The notes under the pieces are model-generated. The model was not told the origin of the DNA and ran no database searches. It saw only the letters and a program-made list of their open reading frames with translations. 64,000 nucleotides of DNA from Novosphingobium sp. (GTDB lineage Bacteria > Pseudomonadota > Alphaproteobacteria > Sphingomonadales > Sphingomonadaceae). Position numbers and translations under genes: made by a program. Positions within the stretch are counted from its first letter, which is position 1; the number at the start of each line of letters is the position of its first letter. The stretch covers positions 1-64,000 of the forward strand of contig NZ_JAIEPN010000188.1 in assembly GCF_019748365.1 (NCBI RefSeq), read 5' to 3'. Shown one piece after another: positions 32,785 through 41,527 of the stretch.

Positions 32785-33738
32785 ATGAAGATCGGATTCA
32801 TCGGCCTCGGCAATGTCGGCGGCAAGCTCGCGGGCAGCCTGATCCGCAACGGCCATGACGTCACCGTGCGCGATCTCAATCCCGAGCTCGTCGCCGAATA
32901 TGTCGCCCGCGGCGCCAAGGAAGCGGCGAGCCCGCGCGAACTGGGCGAGGCGGTCGATGTGATCATCACCTGCCTGCCGTCCCCCGCTGCCAGCGCCGCC
33001 GTGGCCGAGGGCGAGGACGGCTTCCTCGCCGTCATGCGCCCCGGGCAGGTCTGGATGGAAATGAGCACGACGGACTATGCCGAAGTCCTGCGCCTCGGCC
33101 CGCTAGTCGAGGCACGCGGCGGCCTGTTCATGGAATGCCCCGTTTCGGGCGGCTGCCACCGGGCAGACACCGGCAATATCTCGATCTTCGCCGCAGGCCC
33201 GCGCGCCGGTTTCGAGCGCGTGCTGCCGGTGCTGACCACGCTGGGCCGCCGCGTGCTGCATACCGGCGATTGGGGCACCGCCTCACAGCTCAAGGTGATG
33301 ACCAATTTCCTCTGCACCGCGCACCTCGTCGCCCTCGCCGAGGCGCTGACAGTGTGCAAGGCGGTCGGGCTTGACATGAACACGACCTACGAAGCGATCC
33401 GCATTTCCTCGGGCAACAGCTTCGTCCACGAGACGGAAAGCCAGGTGATCCTCAACGGCAGCCGCGACATCAACTTCACGATGGACCTCGTCTCGAAGGA
33501 CGTCGGCCTGTTCGACAAGATCGCGCAGGAAACCGGCGTACCGGTCGAAATGTCCCCGCTGATCGTGCGCCTGTTCAAGGAAGGCGAGGCCGCCTTCGGC
33601 CCGCGCGAGCATTCGCCCAATATCATCCGCCGCTACGAGGAGCCCCTTGGCATCAAGGTGCTGGGCACGGGCTTCCCCGAGCAGATGGTTGACGACGAGC
33701 CCGAAGAGCAGGGCTACGAGGTCGTCCCGCGCCGGTAA
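32785..33738 (+). CDS. Beta-hydroxyacid dehydrogenase (3-hydroxyisobutyrate dehydrogenase family)
   Basis: The 317-residue product has the Rossmann motif [20 protein letters not shown], the substrate-binding block [20 protein letters not shown] and the catalytic Lys region [13 protein letters not shown]. Members oxidise 3-hydroxyisobutyrate, tartronate semialdehyde or related beta-hydroxy acids with NAD(P). It ends the operon begun by the BBOX-like gene, consistent with oxidation of a beta-hydroxylated acid made upstream. The substrate is inferred only in this general sense. Confidence 0.88.
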   Translation: MKIGFIGLGNVGGKLAGSLIRNGHDVTVRDLNPELVAEYVARGAKEAASPRELGEAVDVIITCLPSPAASAAVAEGEDGFLAVMRPGQVWMEMSTTDYAEVLRLGPLVEARGGLFMECPVSGGCHRADTGNISIFAAGPRAGFERVLPVLTTLGRRVLHTGDWGTASQLKVMTNFLCTAHLVALAEALTVCKAVGLDMNTTYEAIRISSGNSFVHETESQVILNGSRDINFTMDLVSKDVGLFDKIAQETGVPVEMSPLIVRLFKEGEAAFGPREHSPNIIRRYEEPLGIKVLGTGFPEQMVDDEPEEQGYEVVPRR

Positions 33739-33752
33739 GGAAAGCGGGGGAT

Positions 33753-33781
33753 GCGAAAATAGGGACAGTCCCTATTTTCGC
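33753..33781. terminator. 29-nt palindrome, bidirectional terminator-like repeat
   Basis: GCGAAAATAGGGAC (33753-33766) and GTCCCTATTTTCGC (33768-33781) are perfect inverted copies with one central base. It lies between the convergent dehydrogenase and GMC genes and overlaps the last codons of the GMC gene, whose TAG stop is inside it (33772-33774). The A-tract and T-tract flanking a G+C-rich centre suit a bidirectional terminator. The same unit is of a type that recurs in sphingomonad genomes. Confidence 0.7.
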
Positions 33782-35391
33782 GCGTCCTCCAGGATCATCG
33801 CCGCGCCCTTCTCCGCCACCATCACCGTCGGCGCATTGGTGTTGCCGCTGGTGATATTGGGGAAGATCGAGGCGTCGATCACACGCAGCCCTTCGATGCC
33901 ATGCACCCGCAGCCGCGCATCGACGACCGAAGTCGCCGCATCCGGCCCCATCGCGCAAGTGCCGGTGGGGTGATAGACCGTATCGGCCCGCGCGCGGAAA
34001 TCCGCGAGCTGGTCTTCCTCGCTGGCGACGGCAGGGCCGGGGATCAGTTCTTCGGTGATCATATCCGCCAGCGGCCGGCTCGCCGCGATCGTGCGCAGCA
34101 GGCGGTTGCCCGCCTGCACCTCGGCGATGTCCTGCTCGGTCGAAAGGTAGTTCGGCTGGATCAGCGGGTGCTGCAGCGGATCGGCGGAGCGCAGTTCGAG
34201 ATGCCCCCGGCTCGTAGGACGGCAGGGATTGAACGAGAGCAGGAACGCCGAAAATGGATCGGGATTGAGCAGCTTGCGCGCAGCCAGCGGCGTCTTGGTA
34301 TAGCTCACCGGGCTGAAATAGAGCTGCAGATCGACGTTCGGCGCGTCCTTTCCGCTGCGCACAAAACCGCCGCTCTGATTGACGCTGAGGGACAGCGGCC
34401 CGCGCCGGTCAAATGCGAAGCGCAGCGCCGCCTGCGCCTTGCCGAGCAGCGGATGAAGCTCGTCGTTAAGCGTCGCGGTGCGGACCTTGTAGAAATACGA
34501 GACCGCAAGATGATCCTGCAGATTGCGGCCGACGGCGGGAAGGTGGCTCTCCACCGCAATCCCATGCTGCACCAATGCTGCACCATCGCCGACGCCGGAA
34601 AGCATCAGCAATTGCGGCGAATTGATCGCCCCGCCCGAAAGGATCACCTCGCGCCGCGCGCGAACCCGATGCAGCTTGCCGCCGCGCCGATACTCGATGC
34701 CGACGGCGCGCGAACCTTCGAACAGCACGCGCGTCGCCTGCGATTTTGTGCGCAGCATGAGGTTCTTGCGCTTGAGTGCCGGATGCAGAAAGGCATTGGC
34801 GGTCGAGGCGCGCCAGCCCCCGCGGGTGTTGATCTGATAGAAGCCGACGCCTTCCGGATTGCTGCCGTTGAAATCGCTCGTGACCGGAAAGCCGAGGCCT
34901 TCCGCCGTCTCGATAAAGCTGTGGCACACCGGATGGACGTGCGGCGTGATCTCCGTCACGTGCTGCGGCCCGCCCCTCCCGTGGTGCGCGCTGAAGCGGT
35001 CGAAATCCTCGCTCTTGGTGAAGAAGGGCAGCACGTCGTCCCAGCCCCAGCCGGGATTGCCCGCCGCGCGCCAGTCGTCGAAATCGCGGGGCTGCCCGCG
35101 CACATAGACCATCGCGTTGATCGAGCCCGAGCCGCCGATCACCTTGCCGCGCGGCCAGTAGCTGCTGCGCCCGCCGAGGCCCTCGACGGGCTCGGTATCG
35201 TACATCCAGTTGATCCGCCGGTCGAAAAACGTGCGGCCATAGCCGATTGGCATCTGGATCCAGATCGACAAGTCGCTGCCGCCCGCTTCGAGCAGCAGGA
35301 CAGTGGACTTGCCATCCTCGGTCAGCCGGTTGGCCAACACGCATCCGGCGGTGCCTGCGCCCACCACGATGTAGTCAAAAGCGTCGGTCAT
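33772..35391 (-). CDS. GMC-family oxidoreductase (choline dehydrogenase-like)
   Basis: The 539-residue FAD enzyme has the N-terminal [20 protein letters not shown] motif, the GMC signature [20 protein letters not shown], the second signature [17 protein letters not shown], and a C-terminal active-site His in [10 protein letters not shown]. It is most like choline dehydrogenase/alcohol dehydrogenase AlkJ types. Its start shares one base with the preceding gene's stop. With the aldehyde dehydrogenase of the same operon, it could oxidise an alcohol to the acid. Its last codons lie inside a palindromic repeat. Confidence 0.9.
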   Translation of the reverse strand: MTDAFDYIVVGAGTAGCVLANRLTEDGKSTVLLLEAGGSDLSIWIQMPIGYGRTFFDRRINWMYDTEPVEGLGGRSSYWPRGKVIGGSGSINAMVYVRGQPRDFDDWRAAGNPGWGWDDVLPFFTKSEDFDRFSAHHGRGGPQHVTEITPHVHPVCHSFIETAEGLGFPVTSDFNGSNPEGVGFYQINTRGGWRASTANAFLHPALKRKNLMLRTKSQATRVLFEGSRAVGIEYRRGGKLHRVRARREVILSGGAINSPQLLMLSGVGDGAALVQHGIAVESHLPAVGRNLQDHLAVSYFYKVRTATLNDELHPLLGKAQAALRFAFDRRGPLSLSVNQSGGFVRSGKDAPNVDLQLYFSPVSYTKTPLAARKLLNPDPFSAFLLSFNPCRPTSRGHLELRSADPLQHPLIQPNYLSTEQDIAEVQAGNRLLRTIAASRPLADMITEELIPGPAVASEEDQLADFRARADTVYHPTGTCAMGPDAATSVVDARLRVHGIEGLRVIDASIFPNITSGNTNAPTVMVAEKGAAMILEDARK

Positions 35392-36578
35392 CAGAACACC
35401 GGATGCTGCGTCATTTCCAGGTGCAGCATATCCCCGGTGTAGGGATGTGCGCGGGCGACGTCCTCGTTGAGTTCGACGCCAAGCCCCGGCTCGGTCGGCG
35501 GGATCACATGGCCTTCCTCGAAGCGGATCGGCTTCTTGAGGATCTCGGTATGGAAGCCGCCCCAATCCTCGATGCTTTCCAGGATCAGGAAGTTGGGCGT
35601 CGCGGTCGCCAGCTGGATATTCGCCGCGCCCACCACCGGCCCGCAATAGAGATGCGGCGCGATCTGCGCGTGGCGGACTTCGGCCATGCCGGCGATCTTC
35701 TTGGCCTCGAGCAGTCCGCCGACGCGCCCCAGATTCATCTGCAGGATCGCCGCACCGCCGGCATCGAGCAGCCGCGCGAAGTCATACTTCGTCGAAAGCC
35801 GCTCGCCGGTCGCGATGGGGATCGAGGTCGCGCGCGCCACCTTGGCCATTTCTTCGGGCGCATCGGGCGGTACAGGTTCTTCGAGCCACAGCGGGTCCGC
35901 CGCCTCAAGCCGCTTCGCCAGCCGGATCGCCCCCGCCGCGGTCATCTGACCGTGGGTGCCGAACAGCAGGTCCGCCTTGCTGCCCACTGCCTCGCGCAGC
36001 GTATTGGCAAAGCGCTCGGAAAGATCGAGCGCCTCAAGCGACAGCTGCCGCCCGTCGAAGGCCGTGTAAGGCCCCGCCGGATCGAACTTCAGCGCGGTGA
36101 AGCCCATCGAGAGGTATTCCGCCGACCGCTCCGCCGCGAGGTCGGGATCGTGGTAGACGTCGGTCTGATCGCCCGGGCGCGGGTAGATATAAGTGTAGGC
36201 GCGCAGCCGCTCATGCACTTGCCCGCCGAGCAGCTTGTAGACCGGCTGACCCGCCGCTTTGCCCACGATATCCCAGCACGCCATTTCCAGCGCGCTCAGG
36301 ACGCCCATCAGCGACAAGTCGCTGTGCTGGGTAAACCCGCTCGAATAGACGCGCCGCCAGAGGTTCTCGATATCGTGCGGATCGCGCCCCACTGCATAGC
36401 GCGCGAAGACATCCTCGATCATCTTCGCCACCAGATACGGCGAGAAGGGGACGCAATAGGCTTCCCCGATCCCGTTCACCCCGCAGGCGGTCGTCAGCTT
36501 GACGAACACGAAGTAGCGCCCGCCGAAATGCGGCGGCGGATTGCCGACGACGAAGGTTTCGATATCGGCGAGCTTCAT
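35391..36578 (-). CDS. Enolase-superfamily enzyme (mandelate racemase/muconate lactonising type)
   Basis: The 395-residue product has an N-terminal capping domain (PPPHFGGRYFVFVKLTTACG) and a barrel with the acid/base motif Lys-x-Asp in GFTALKFDPAGPY. Metal-binding carboxylates lie along the strands (LWLEEPVPPD, IATGERLSTKYDF), and HLYCGPV and LILES come late. This layout fits sugar-acid dehydratases of the mandelate racemase subgroup, but specificity cannot be read from the motif. Another option is a betaine epimerase-like role, known elsewhere in the superfamily. It overlaps the aldehyde dehydrogenase stop by 4 nt and the GMC start by 1 nt. Confidence 0.85.
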   Translation of the reverse strand: MKLADIETFVVGNPPPHFGGRYFVFVKLTTACGVNGIGEAYCVPFSPYLVAKMIEDVFARYAVGRDPHDIENLWRRVYSSGFTQHSDLSLMGVLSALEMACWDIVGKAAGQPVYKLLGGQVHERLRAYTYIYPRPGDQTDVYHDPDLAAERSAEYLSMGFTALKFDPAGPYTAFDGRQLSLEALDLSERFANTLREAVGSKADLLFGTHGQMTAAGAIRLAKRLEAADPLWLEEPVPPDAPEEMAKVARATSIPIATGERLSTKYDFARLLDAGGAAILQMNLGRVGGLLEAKKIAGMAEVRHAQIAPHLYCGPVVGAANIQLATATPNFLILESIEDWGGFHTEILKKPIRFEEGHVIPPTEPGLGVELNEDVARAHPYTGDMLHLEMTQHPVF

Positions 36579-38017
36579 GCCGGTTCGAAGCCGTTGATCA
36601 CCTTGATTTCGAGGTAATCGTGAAGGCCGAATTCGCCCCATTCACGCCCATTGCCCGATTGCTTGTAGCCGCCGAAGGGCGAGCAATAGTCCTGACCCGC
36701 GCCATTCAGATAGACGCTGCCCGCGCGCAGTTTGCGCCCGACGCGCCGTGCACGCTCCATATCGCCGGTCTGGACATAGGCGGCGAGGCCATAGGGCGTG
36801 TCGTTGGCAATCGCGACGGCATCGGTCTCGTCGTTGAAGGGGATCATCGCCAGCACCGGGCCGAAGATTTCCTCGCGCGCGATGGTCATCTGGTTGGTGA
36901 CATCGGCAAAGATCGTCGGCTTGACGTAGTAGCCGCGGTTGAACCCGTCAGCGCGGCCCGGACCGCCCGTCACCAGCCGCGCGCCTTCGGCAATGCCCGC
37001 TTCGATCAGCTTCTGGATGCGATCGAAGTGGACCTTGCTGACCACGGGGCCGAGATGCGGACCCTTTTCCATCGGGTCGCCCAGCGTGACGGTTTCGGCC
37101 ACCGTCTTGGCAATCTCGACCGCCTCGTCATAGACCGAAGCCTCGACCAGCATGCGCGTCGGCGCATTGCATGATTGGCCCGTGTTGTTGAAGCAGTGGC
37201 GGACACCCCGCGCCACCGCGGACTCCAGCCCGGCATCGGCAAAGACCAGATTGGGAGACTTGCCGCCCAGTTCCTGGCTGACGCGCTTGACCGTCTCGGC
37301 GGCGGATTTTGCCACCTGAATGCCCGCGCGGGTCGAGCCGGTGAAGGAGACCATGTCCGCTTCCGGATGGCTGGTCAGCGCGTCGCCAATGCCGGGGCCA
37401 GTGCCGTGGACCATGTTGAACACGCCCGCCGGGAAACCCGCCTCGTGGATGAATTCGGCAAAGAGCTGCGCGGAAAGCGGCGCGATCTCGCTGGGCTTCA
37501 GCACCATCGTGCAGCCCGCGACCAGCGCCGGGCCGATCTTGGCTGCGAGCTGGTTGATCGGCCAGTTCCACGGCGTGATCAGCGCGCAGACGCCAACCGC
37601 TTCGTGCACCAGACGCCCGCGCCCACCCAGCGGCCGCTCCCACACCATCTCGCGCGCGGCCTTCACCGTTTCCTTGAGGTGGCCGGGGCCGCATTCGGCC
37701 TGCGCATTGTAGGAAAGGTCGTAAGGCGCGCCCATTTCGGTGCTGATCGCGGTGACCATCTCGTCATAGCGCGCTTCGAACACCGCAATCAGCTTCTCGA
37801 CGAGGGCAAGCCGCGCGTCGAGGCTCAGCGAAGAATAGCCGTCAAACGCCGCGCGGGCTGCCGCCATGGCGTGATCAACATCGTCCGGGCCGCACAGCGC
37901 GACGCGCGCGCAAGGCTCTTCGGTCGCCGGGTTGATCGCCTCGAACATCTGCGTCGAGGTGGCGGGCAGTGTCCACGCGCCGTTGATGTAAGAGGGGAGG
38001 GGGGAGAGATCAGACAT
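36575..38017 (-). CDS. NAD(P)-dependent aldehyde dehydrogenase
   Basis: The 480-residue product has all the ALDH landmarks: TPWNWPINQLAAKIGPALVA, KPSEIAPLSA, SFTGSTRAGIQVA, the general base Glu in SQELGGKSPN, the nucleophile Cys in NNTGQSCNAPTRM, and EIFGPVLAMIPF. It resembles the broad betaine-aldehyde/succinate-semialdehyde dehydrogenase group. MSDLSPLPSY at 38017 was chosen as start; the frame upstream overlaps the MFS gene too far. It overlaps both neighbours by a few bases, so it is translated as part of the MFS-ALDH-enolase-GMC unit. Confidence 0.92.
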   Translation of the reverse strand: MSDLSPLPSYINGAWTLPATSTQMFEAINPATEEPCARVALCGPDDVDHAMAAARAAFDGYSSLSLDARLALVEKLIAVFEARYDEMVTAISTEMGAPYDLSYNAQAECGPGHLKETVKAAREMVWERPLGGRGRLVHEAVGVCALITPWNWPINQLAAKIGPALVAGCTMVLKPSEIAPLSAQLFAEFIHEAGFPAGVFNMVHGTGPGIGDALTSHPEADMVSFTGSTRAGIQVAKSAAETVKRVSQELGGKSPNLVFADAGLESAVARGVRHCFNNTGQSCNAPTRMLVEASVYDEAVEIAKTVAETVTLGDPMEKGPHLGPVVSKVHFDRIQKLIEAGIAEGARLVTGGPGRADGFNRGYYVKPTIFADVTNQMTIAREEIFGPVLAMIPFNDETDAVAIANDTPYGLAAYVQTGDMERARRVGRKLRAGSVYLNGAGQDYCSPFGGYKQSGNGREWGEFGLHDYLEIKVINGFEPA

Positions 38018-39320
38018 AACCGATGGCTCGCTTCTGGTCCTCGACGATCGTGCGTGCGGCGAGGAAATAGTGGAACGCCGCCCAGAACCCGGTCGGCGCG
38101 AGGATAAGGAGCGCCGAGCGCAGCGAATTGGCATCGGGGCCGGCGGGGCCGGCAAACCAGTCGCTCAGCATGCCGACGCCCTGCGGCGCGACGATGAGGT
38201 TGAACACGTTGGCAATCAGCAGCGCAATCGCGCTGAACATCGCGCGCATCTTGGGCGGCGCAAGGTTCTGGCCCAGCGCGAAGGCCGGGCCGATGTAGAA
38301 ATAGATGCCCGGGATGAACAGCCACAGCGAGACCGTCGCAAGGGTCAGGTTGTGCGTGTAGATCGCGATGATGCCCGGCACGGTCGCCACCGCCGTCACC
38401 GCGCCCAGCAGATAGACGATCTTGCGCGGATCGGTGTACGAGGGGCGGGCAAGGATCCAGGCCGTCAGCAGCGAGGCACCGATACCCATCACGAGATGGA
38501 TCGGCCCGACGATCGCGCCGGCTTCACCCACGTCGATCTGGTATGTGCGCTGGAGGAAGGTGGGGATGAACCACATCAGGCCCCAACCCCACAGCGCGCC
38601 GACACCGCTGCCCATCATCACGTGGAACGCGGAACGCTGGCTCAGGCAGAAGCGCAGCGTTTCCATCAGCGTCGGGTTGTCATCGCTCTTGATCACGTCG
38701 AGGCAGCCGCGCTTGGGCTCGCGGATCGTCGCCATGATCAGCAGGGCGAGCAGGATGCCGGGGATGCCGAGCACGAGGAACGCCGCGCGCCAGCCATGGT
38801 CCCGCGCGATCGCGCCTGCGAATTCCGCGCCGACCCAGGCACCGATCGGCGCGCCGAGGCAGAAGATCGTCAGCGCCATCGGGCGCCGCGCGGCGGGGAA
38901 ATAGTCGCAGATGATCGAATTGCAGGAAGGCGTGCCGCCTGCTTCGCCCACGCCCACGCCCATGCGCGCCAGCAGCAGCTCGATATAGTTGCGCGACAGC
39001 CCACAGAGCGTGGTCATCAACGACCACAAGGTGATCGAAATCGCCAGCAGGTTGCGCCGGTTGTAGCGGTCGGCGATCCACGAGAGCGGAATGCCCATGC
39101 TGACATAGAACAGCGCGAGCGAAACGCCGGTGAGGAAGGCGACCCCGCCATCGCTGAGCTTGAGGTCGACGCGGATCTGTTCGAGCACGGTCGACATCAC
39201 GTAACGGTCGGCGATGTTGATCGTGTAGGCCAGCATCATGATGATCAGCACGTACCAGCGCAGCGCGACCGAAGCATTTTCCTCGCCCGCCGGGGCTGCG
39301 CTTGCGCCTATCGCTGCCAT
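38010..39320 (-). CDS. MFS transporter (spinster-like)
   Basis: The 436-residue membrane protein has about 12 hydrophobic segments. Its early sequence YTINIADRYVMSTVLEQIRV, with SDGGVAFLTG and the cytoplasmic loop GIPLSWIADRYNRRN, is typical of the spinster-like MFS group common in sphingomonads. The substrate is not known. As first gene of the overlapping MFS-ALDH-enolase-GMC unit, it probably imports the compound those enzymes process, after passage through the TonB receptor encoded upstream. Confidence 0.9.
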   Translation of the reverse strand: MAAIGASAAPAGEENASVALRWYVLIIMMLAYTINIADRYVMSTVLEQIRVDLKLSDGGVAFLTGVSLALFYVSMGIPLSWIADRYNRRNLLAISITLWSLMTTLCGLSRNYIELLLARMGVGVGEAGGTPSCNSIICDYFPAARRPMALTIFCLGAPIGAWVGAEFAGAIARDHGWRAAFLVLGIPGILLALLIMATIREPKRGCLDVIKSDDNPTLMETLRFCLSQRSAFHVMMGSGVGALWGWGLMWFIPTFLQRTYQIDVGEAGAIVGPIHLVMGIGASLLTAWILARPSYTDPRKIVYLLGAVTAVATVPGIIAIYTHNLTLATVSLWLFIPGIYFYIGPAFALGQNLAPPKMRAMFSAIALLIANVFNLIVAPQGVGMLSDWFAGPAGPDANSLRSALLILAPTGFWAAFHYFLAARTIVEDQKRAIGYV

Positions 39321-39348
39321 TGCTGTGTCCTGTCCCTGTTATGGTTGA

Positions 39349-41403
39349 TCACTGAGGCACAAGGTCCGGCCCTAGCGCCTTGCGCAAGGGCTCGAGCCAG
39401 GGCTCGAAATTCTTCCACTGCTCCAGCCCGTCGCGGAAGATCGGCTGGCGGACCTGTTCCGAACTCGGCGTGCGCACGCTGCGCTTGGTCTTGTGGAATT
39501 CGATGCAGGCCTCCTCGAAAGGGAGGCCGCAGTAATCGAGAATGCGCCGCACGCTGCCTTCGAGATCGTCGACCACGTCCTCGTGCTGCACACGCAGCAC
39601 GCGCCCCGGGAGCACCGCATCCCAGTGGTCCATCAGCTCGACGTACGTCTTGTAGTAGCGCGCGATGTCCTCGATGCCGTAAGTGAATTCCTGCCCCTGC
39701 GCGAAGAGCTGCTTGAGGTTGCTGAAACAGCACGCCATCGGATCGCGCCGCGCGTCGATGATCTTCGCGTTCGGCAGAATCAGGTGAATCAGGCCGACGT
39801 GCCGGAAATTGTTCGGCATCTTGTCGATGAAAAAGGGCCGACCGAGGATGCGGTTGGGCATCGTATCGGCGATATAATGCTCGCCGTAGCGGCGCACCGC
39901 TGCGGCATCGAGATCAGCCATCGAGCCGGGATAGAGCGGCTTGTCGAAATTGAGCTCGCGGCCCTGCAATTCGTGCACGATGCGCTGGATATCGGGCAGT
40001 TCCTGCGTGCCTTCGACCATCGAGTGCGAGGCGAGGATCTGCTCGAGCAGCGTGGAGCCCGAGCGCGGCAGGCCGAGCACGAAGATGGGTGAGGGGTCGT
40101 CCAGCCCCCAGCCAGCGCGCTTGGCAAAGAACTCCGGCGTGCACACCCGCTTCTGCTCGCGCGTGTTGGTCTCGAACACCTCGGGCACATAGCCGTTGCT
40201 CGCCCTGTGCATGGTGTTGCCGCGCGAATAGGCCGCCCAGGAACCCTCGTAGTCGCCGGCATCCTCCAGCGCCTTGCCGAGCGCGAAGGCGATGTGGATG
40301 CGGTCGGTTTCGGCTGTCGCGGGATCTTCCAGACGTTCCCGCATGACGGCGATGGCTTCGGCCGAGAAGCGATAGGTCTTGAGGTTGGCGAGGCTCCACC
40401 AAGCGTCACCGAAGTCCGGACGGTTGGCGGTCGCGGCCATGTAGGCGTCGATCGCCTCGGCGGTGCGGGCCTCGGTCTTCAGCGCATGTCCCAGCCAGAG
40501 GTTGAGATCGGCGCGGCGGACGCGGGCGTCGTGGGTGTCGCCGCCGATCTCCGCGATCATCGCGCGGTATTCGGGGATCACGCTCTCGAAATTGCCGAGG
40601 CCGACGCTGATGGTTGCCGCCTGAATGCGGTGTGCGTGATTGCGAGGATCGCGCTTCAGCAACGGCTCCAGCGCCGCGCGTGCTTGCGGGAACTTGTGCC
40701 GCGCGATCAGCACCTGCACATATTCGTGCCGGGCCGCGTCGTGATCCGGCACCATCGCCACCACGCCTTCGTAGAGCGCTTCGGCATCATCGAGCACATT
40801 GCGCTGGTGCCCGATCTGGGCGAGCAGACGCATCGCTTCGGGATGATTGCCCGCCTCGAGCAGGAACCGGCGGATGAGCTCCTCCGCGACATCGATCTCG
40901 CCATCGCCGAACAGGACCTTGGCGTGGACGATCTGCGGCGGGAGACTGGCGAGGTGTGCGAAGTGACCGGCCGCAAGCTCGGCGCTGCGCAGATCGCCCG
41001 TCATCCGGTAGAGCCCGTCGAGCATGCGCCAGCCCATGGCGAGGGCCGGATTGAGCGTCACGGCAGAGCGCAGATCGAAGATCGCCGCAGGCGCATCGCG
41101 CCGGGCAACGTGGCACAGGCCGCGCTCCAGATACATCTGGCTGAAACGGGAATGATGCAGGCCGAGCCGTTCCAGCGCAGCGAGTGCAGCATCGGTCTGC
41201 TGCATCATGCGCAGCGAGTGCGCTTCGATCAGCAGGAGATCGCGGTTGATCGGCTCGGCTGACAGGAGCCGGCGGGCTCCACTTGCCGCCGCAGCGTAAT
41301 CACCTTTTGCCTGGAGGGCGTGAAGTGCCCTGATTTCTGGCTCCAGCGAGGCCGGAGCTGAGGGGGTATTCTTGGAGCGGGGCAGGTCTGCTTGCGTGGC
41401 CAT
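39349..41403 (-). CDS. TPR-repeat sulfotransferase-family protein
   Basis: The 684-residue product has an N-terminal array of tetratricopeptide helices (about residues 20-390) and a C-terminal sulfotransferase domain. The PAPS 5'-phosphosulfate loop is FVLGLPRSGSTLLEQILASH. Further motifs are FFIDKMPNNFRHVGLIHLIL, DARRDPMACCFSNLKQLF (3'-phosphate site) and VLRVQHEDVVDDLEGSVRRI. Proteins of this layout are often found beside TonB receptors in sphingomonads; their targets are not established. It lies 28 bp before the MFS gene and 124 bp after the receptor gene, so co-transcription is likely. Confidence 0.88.
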   Translation of the reverse strand: MATQADLPRSKNTPSAPASLEPEIRALHALQAKGDYAAAASGARRLLSAEPINRDLLLIEAHSLRMMQQTDAALAALERLGLHHSRFSQMYLERGLCHVARRDAPAAIFDLRSAVTLNPALAMGWRMLDGLYRMTGDLRSAELAAGHFAHLASLPPQIVHAKVLFGDGEIDVAEELIRRFLLEAGNHPEAMRLLAQIGHQRNVLDDAEALYEGVVAMVPDHDAARHEYVQVLIARHKFPQARAALEPLLKRDPRNHAHRIQAATISVGLGNFESVIPEYRAMIAEIGGDTHDARVRRADLNLWLGHALKTEARTAEAIDAYMAATANRPDFGDAWWSLANLKTYRFSAEAIAVMRERLEDPATAETDRIHIAFALGKALEDAGDYEGSWAAYSRGNTMHRASNGYVPEVFETNTREQKRVCTPEFFAKRAGWGLDDPSPIFVLGLPRSGSTLLEQILASHSMVEGTQELPDIQRIVHELQGRELNFDKPLYPGSMADLDAAAVRRYGEHYIADTMPNRILGRPFFIDKMPNNFRHVGLIHLILPNAKIIDARRDPMACCFSNLKQLFAQGQEFTYGIEDIARYYKTYVELMDHWDAVLPGRVLRVQHEDVVDDLEGSVRRILDYCGLPFEEACIEFHKTKRSVRTPSSEQVRQPIFRDGLEQWKNFEPWLEPLRKALGPDLVPQ

Positions 41404-41527
41404 CTACACGTAATCCTGTCGGCCAACGTCGTCCGTGTCCATCAACTGCGCCCGCCTGTTTCCTTGCACCACCGAAAGAATGGGGGTGGCACTTGCGGCA
41501 CCACCCCTATCCTTCATCGGTATCCGA

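Noticed and set aside
33901..35442. Plus-strand frame of 513 codons
   Set aside because: It is antisense to the GMC oxidoreductase and has no recognisable domain.
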